Shown here: piece by piece, positions 63,249-64,000 of the stretch
Layout: each line of letters opens with the position of its first letter
How positions within the stretch are numbered: position 1 is the first letter of the stretch
Notes under the pieces: model-generated
The model's input: the letters and a program-made list of their open reading frames with translations, nothing else
What the model was told of the DNA's origin: nothing
Database searches by the model: none
Translations under genes and position numbers: made by a program
Source: Ramichloridium luteum
Lineage: Eukaryota > Ascomycota > Dothideomycetes > Mycosphaerellales > Dissoconiaceae
Reading direction: 5' to 3'
Length of the DNA stretch: 64,000 nucleotides
Assembly (NCBI GenBank): GCA_002368545.1
Contig: MTSC01000001.1
Coordinates: forward strand, 559,018-623,017

Positions 63249-64000
63249 CTATGGCCGCTATCAAACGGGTTCCAATCCCTAAGAATGGTGTCGACTATCG
63301 CGGCAAAATCGTTTTGGCGCCTATGGTGCGGAGCGGCGAATGCCCTTCTCGCTTGCTCGCATTAAAGTACGGTGCCGACCTCGTGTGGGGTCCGGAGACC
63401 ATCGATAGGGCACTCATTGGCACGACCCGGATCAAAAACCCCTCCACAAACACCATCGATTTTACCCGAGTCTCTTCCAATGGAAACAAGAACCCTGCTC
63501 TTGCGGCGGACCAGCGCGAGAGTGTGATTTTCCGTGTACATCCAGAGAGAGAAGGTAGCCGGCTTATTTACCAAATCGGAACAGCGAATCCAGAAACAGC
63601 CGTTGCCGCAGCCAAGCTGATAGCCGGCGACGTTGCTGGCATCGATGTGAATGCCGGCTGTCCAAAACCCTTCAGCACGCTGGGCGGCATGGGTGCTGCG
63701 CTATTGCGTACGCCTGACAAGCTCTGCGCCATTCTGCGGGCGCTTGTCCGTGACGTCGGCGAACCTTTCGGAATCGGCATCAGCGTGAAGATCCGCCTGC
63801 TCGAAACTCCCGAACAAACGAAGTCCCTTGTAGAACAACTGTGTGCCACGGGAATCACCGGATTAACTATCCATTGCCGGACGACGCCCATGAGGCCCCG
63901 TGAGCGCGCCATTCGTGAGCAACTTCGCATGATCGCCGAGACATGCCATGCTGCCGGAGTCGCATGTCTGATGAATGGCGATGTCACTGGTCGCGACGAT
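63249..64000 (+). CDS. DUS2: tRNA-dihydrouridine(20) synthase, 5' part
   Basis: An open frame from ATG 63249 runs off the right edge with 250 complete codons. Family knowledge: Dus2/Smm1 reduces U20 in tRNA using FMN and NADPH. The start MAAIKRVPIPKNGVDYRGKI leads to KIVLAPMVRSGECPSRLLAL (FMN-binding strand) and YGADLVWGPETID. IDVNAGCPKPFSTLGGMGAA contains the catalytic cysteine. SVKIRLLETPEQT and GLTIHCRTTPMRPRERA follow. The Dus2-type VWGPE rather than bacterial-type DusA sequence supports the assignment. The double-stranded RNA-binding C-terminus, if present, is outside the window. Confidence 0.93.

Noticed and set aside
1..64000. A biosynthetic, defence or mobile-element cluster
   Set aside because: No polyketide or peptide synthase, transposase, reverse transcriptase, helicase-type element or NLR gene is visible. 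The genes are mostly conserved single-copy housekeeping functions.

Overview
The window is nuclear DNA of a filamentous ascomycete (Pezizomycotina). The gene set points there: AcuK/Ert1-type zinc-cluster regulator, PalC, hexokinase of the HxkA type, GET2, SHR3, RSM22 and IRE1. So does the architecture: short introns of about 50-75 nt with GTAAGT-like donors and CTAAC-like branch points, closely spaced genes on both strands, and a moderately GC-rich composition. I cannot fix the class from sequence alone. I see no rRNA, tRNA, CRISPR array, transposon or secondary-metabolite cluster.

Layout. 0-14.9 kb: a gene tail, DAP1-like heme protein, TRM2 tRNA methyltransferase, a 1432-residue Ala/Ser-rich repeat protein, a two-finger BED-like/TENA fusion protein, a cytochrome c-type heme lyase, and GET2. 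15-26 kb: AcuK/Ert1 regulator of gluconeogenesis, FBXO9-type F-box protein, mitochondrial enoyl/methylglutaconyl-CoA hydratase, hexokinase, and an adaptin-binding p34/Irc6 protein. 26-38 kb: GCS1 (glutathione synthesis), IRE1 (unfolded protein response), RSM22 (mitoribosome assembly). 38-52 kb: LYRM5-type LYR protein, a methyltransferase with a long disordered leader, PalC (ambient pH), a GPI-anchored Cys-rich surface protein, a mitochondrial-precursor-like protein, AFG1, SHR3, a small N-myristoylated protein, and ILV3. 54-64 kb: an arrestin-like protein, EFM4, PEX3, a URI/Bud27-like prefoldin protein, and the 5' part of DUS2.

Most genes are housekeeping genes and the window has no operon-like logic. 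A mitochondrial theme recurs (heme lyase, AUH-type hydratase, RSM22, LYRM5, AFG1, ILV3), as does ER/secretory function (GET2, IRE1, SHR3, p34). All gene models were rebuilt by hand: each splice junction was chosen for GT-AG (once GC-AG) signals, a conserved reading frame, and a total length divisible by three.

The observations I would look at first are: the zinc-finger/TENA fusion protein; an exact 22-residue tandem repeat inside the giant Ala/Ser-rich protein; four RVxF-like PP1-docking motifs in the URI-like protein; a stop-free 54-nt intron near the start of GCS1; and a GC-AG intron in the arrestin gene whose retention would truncate the protein.
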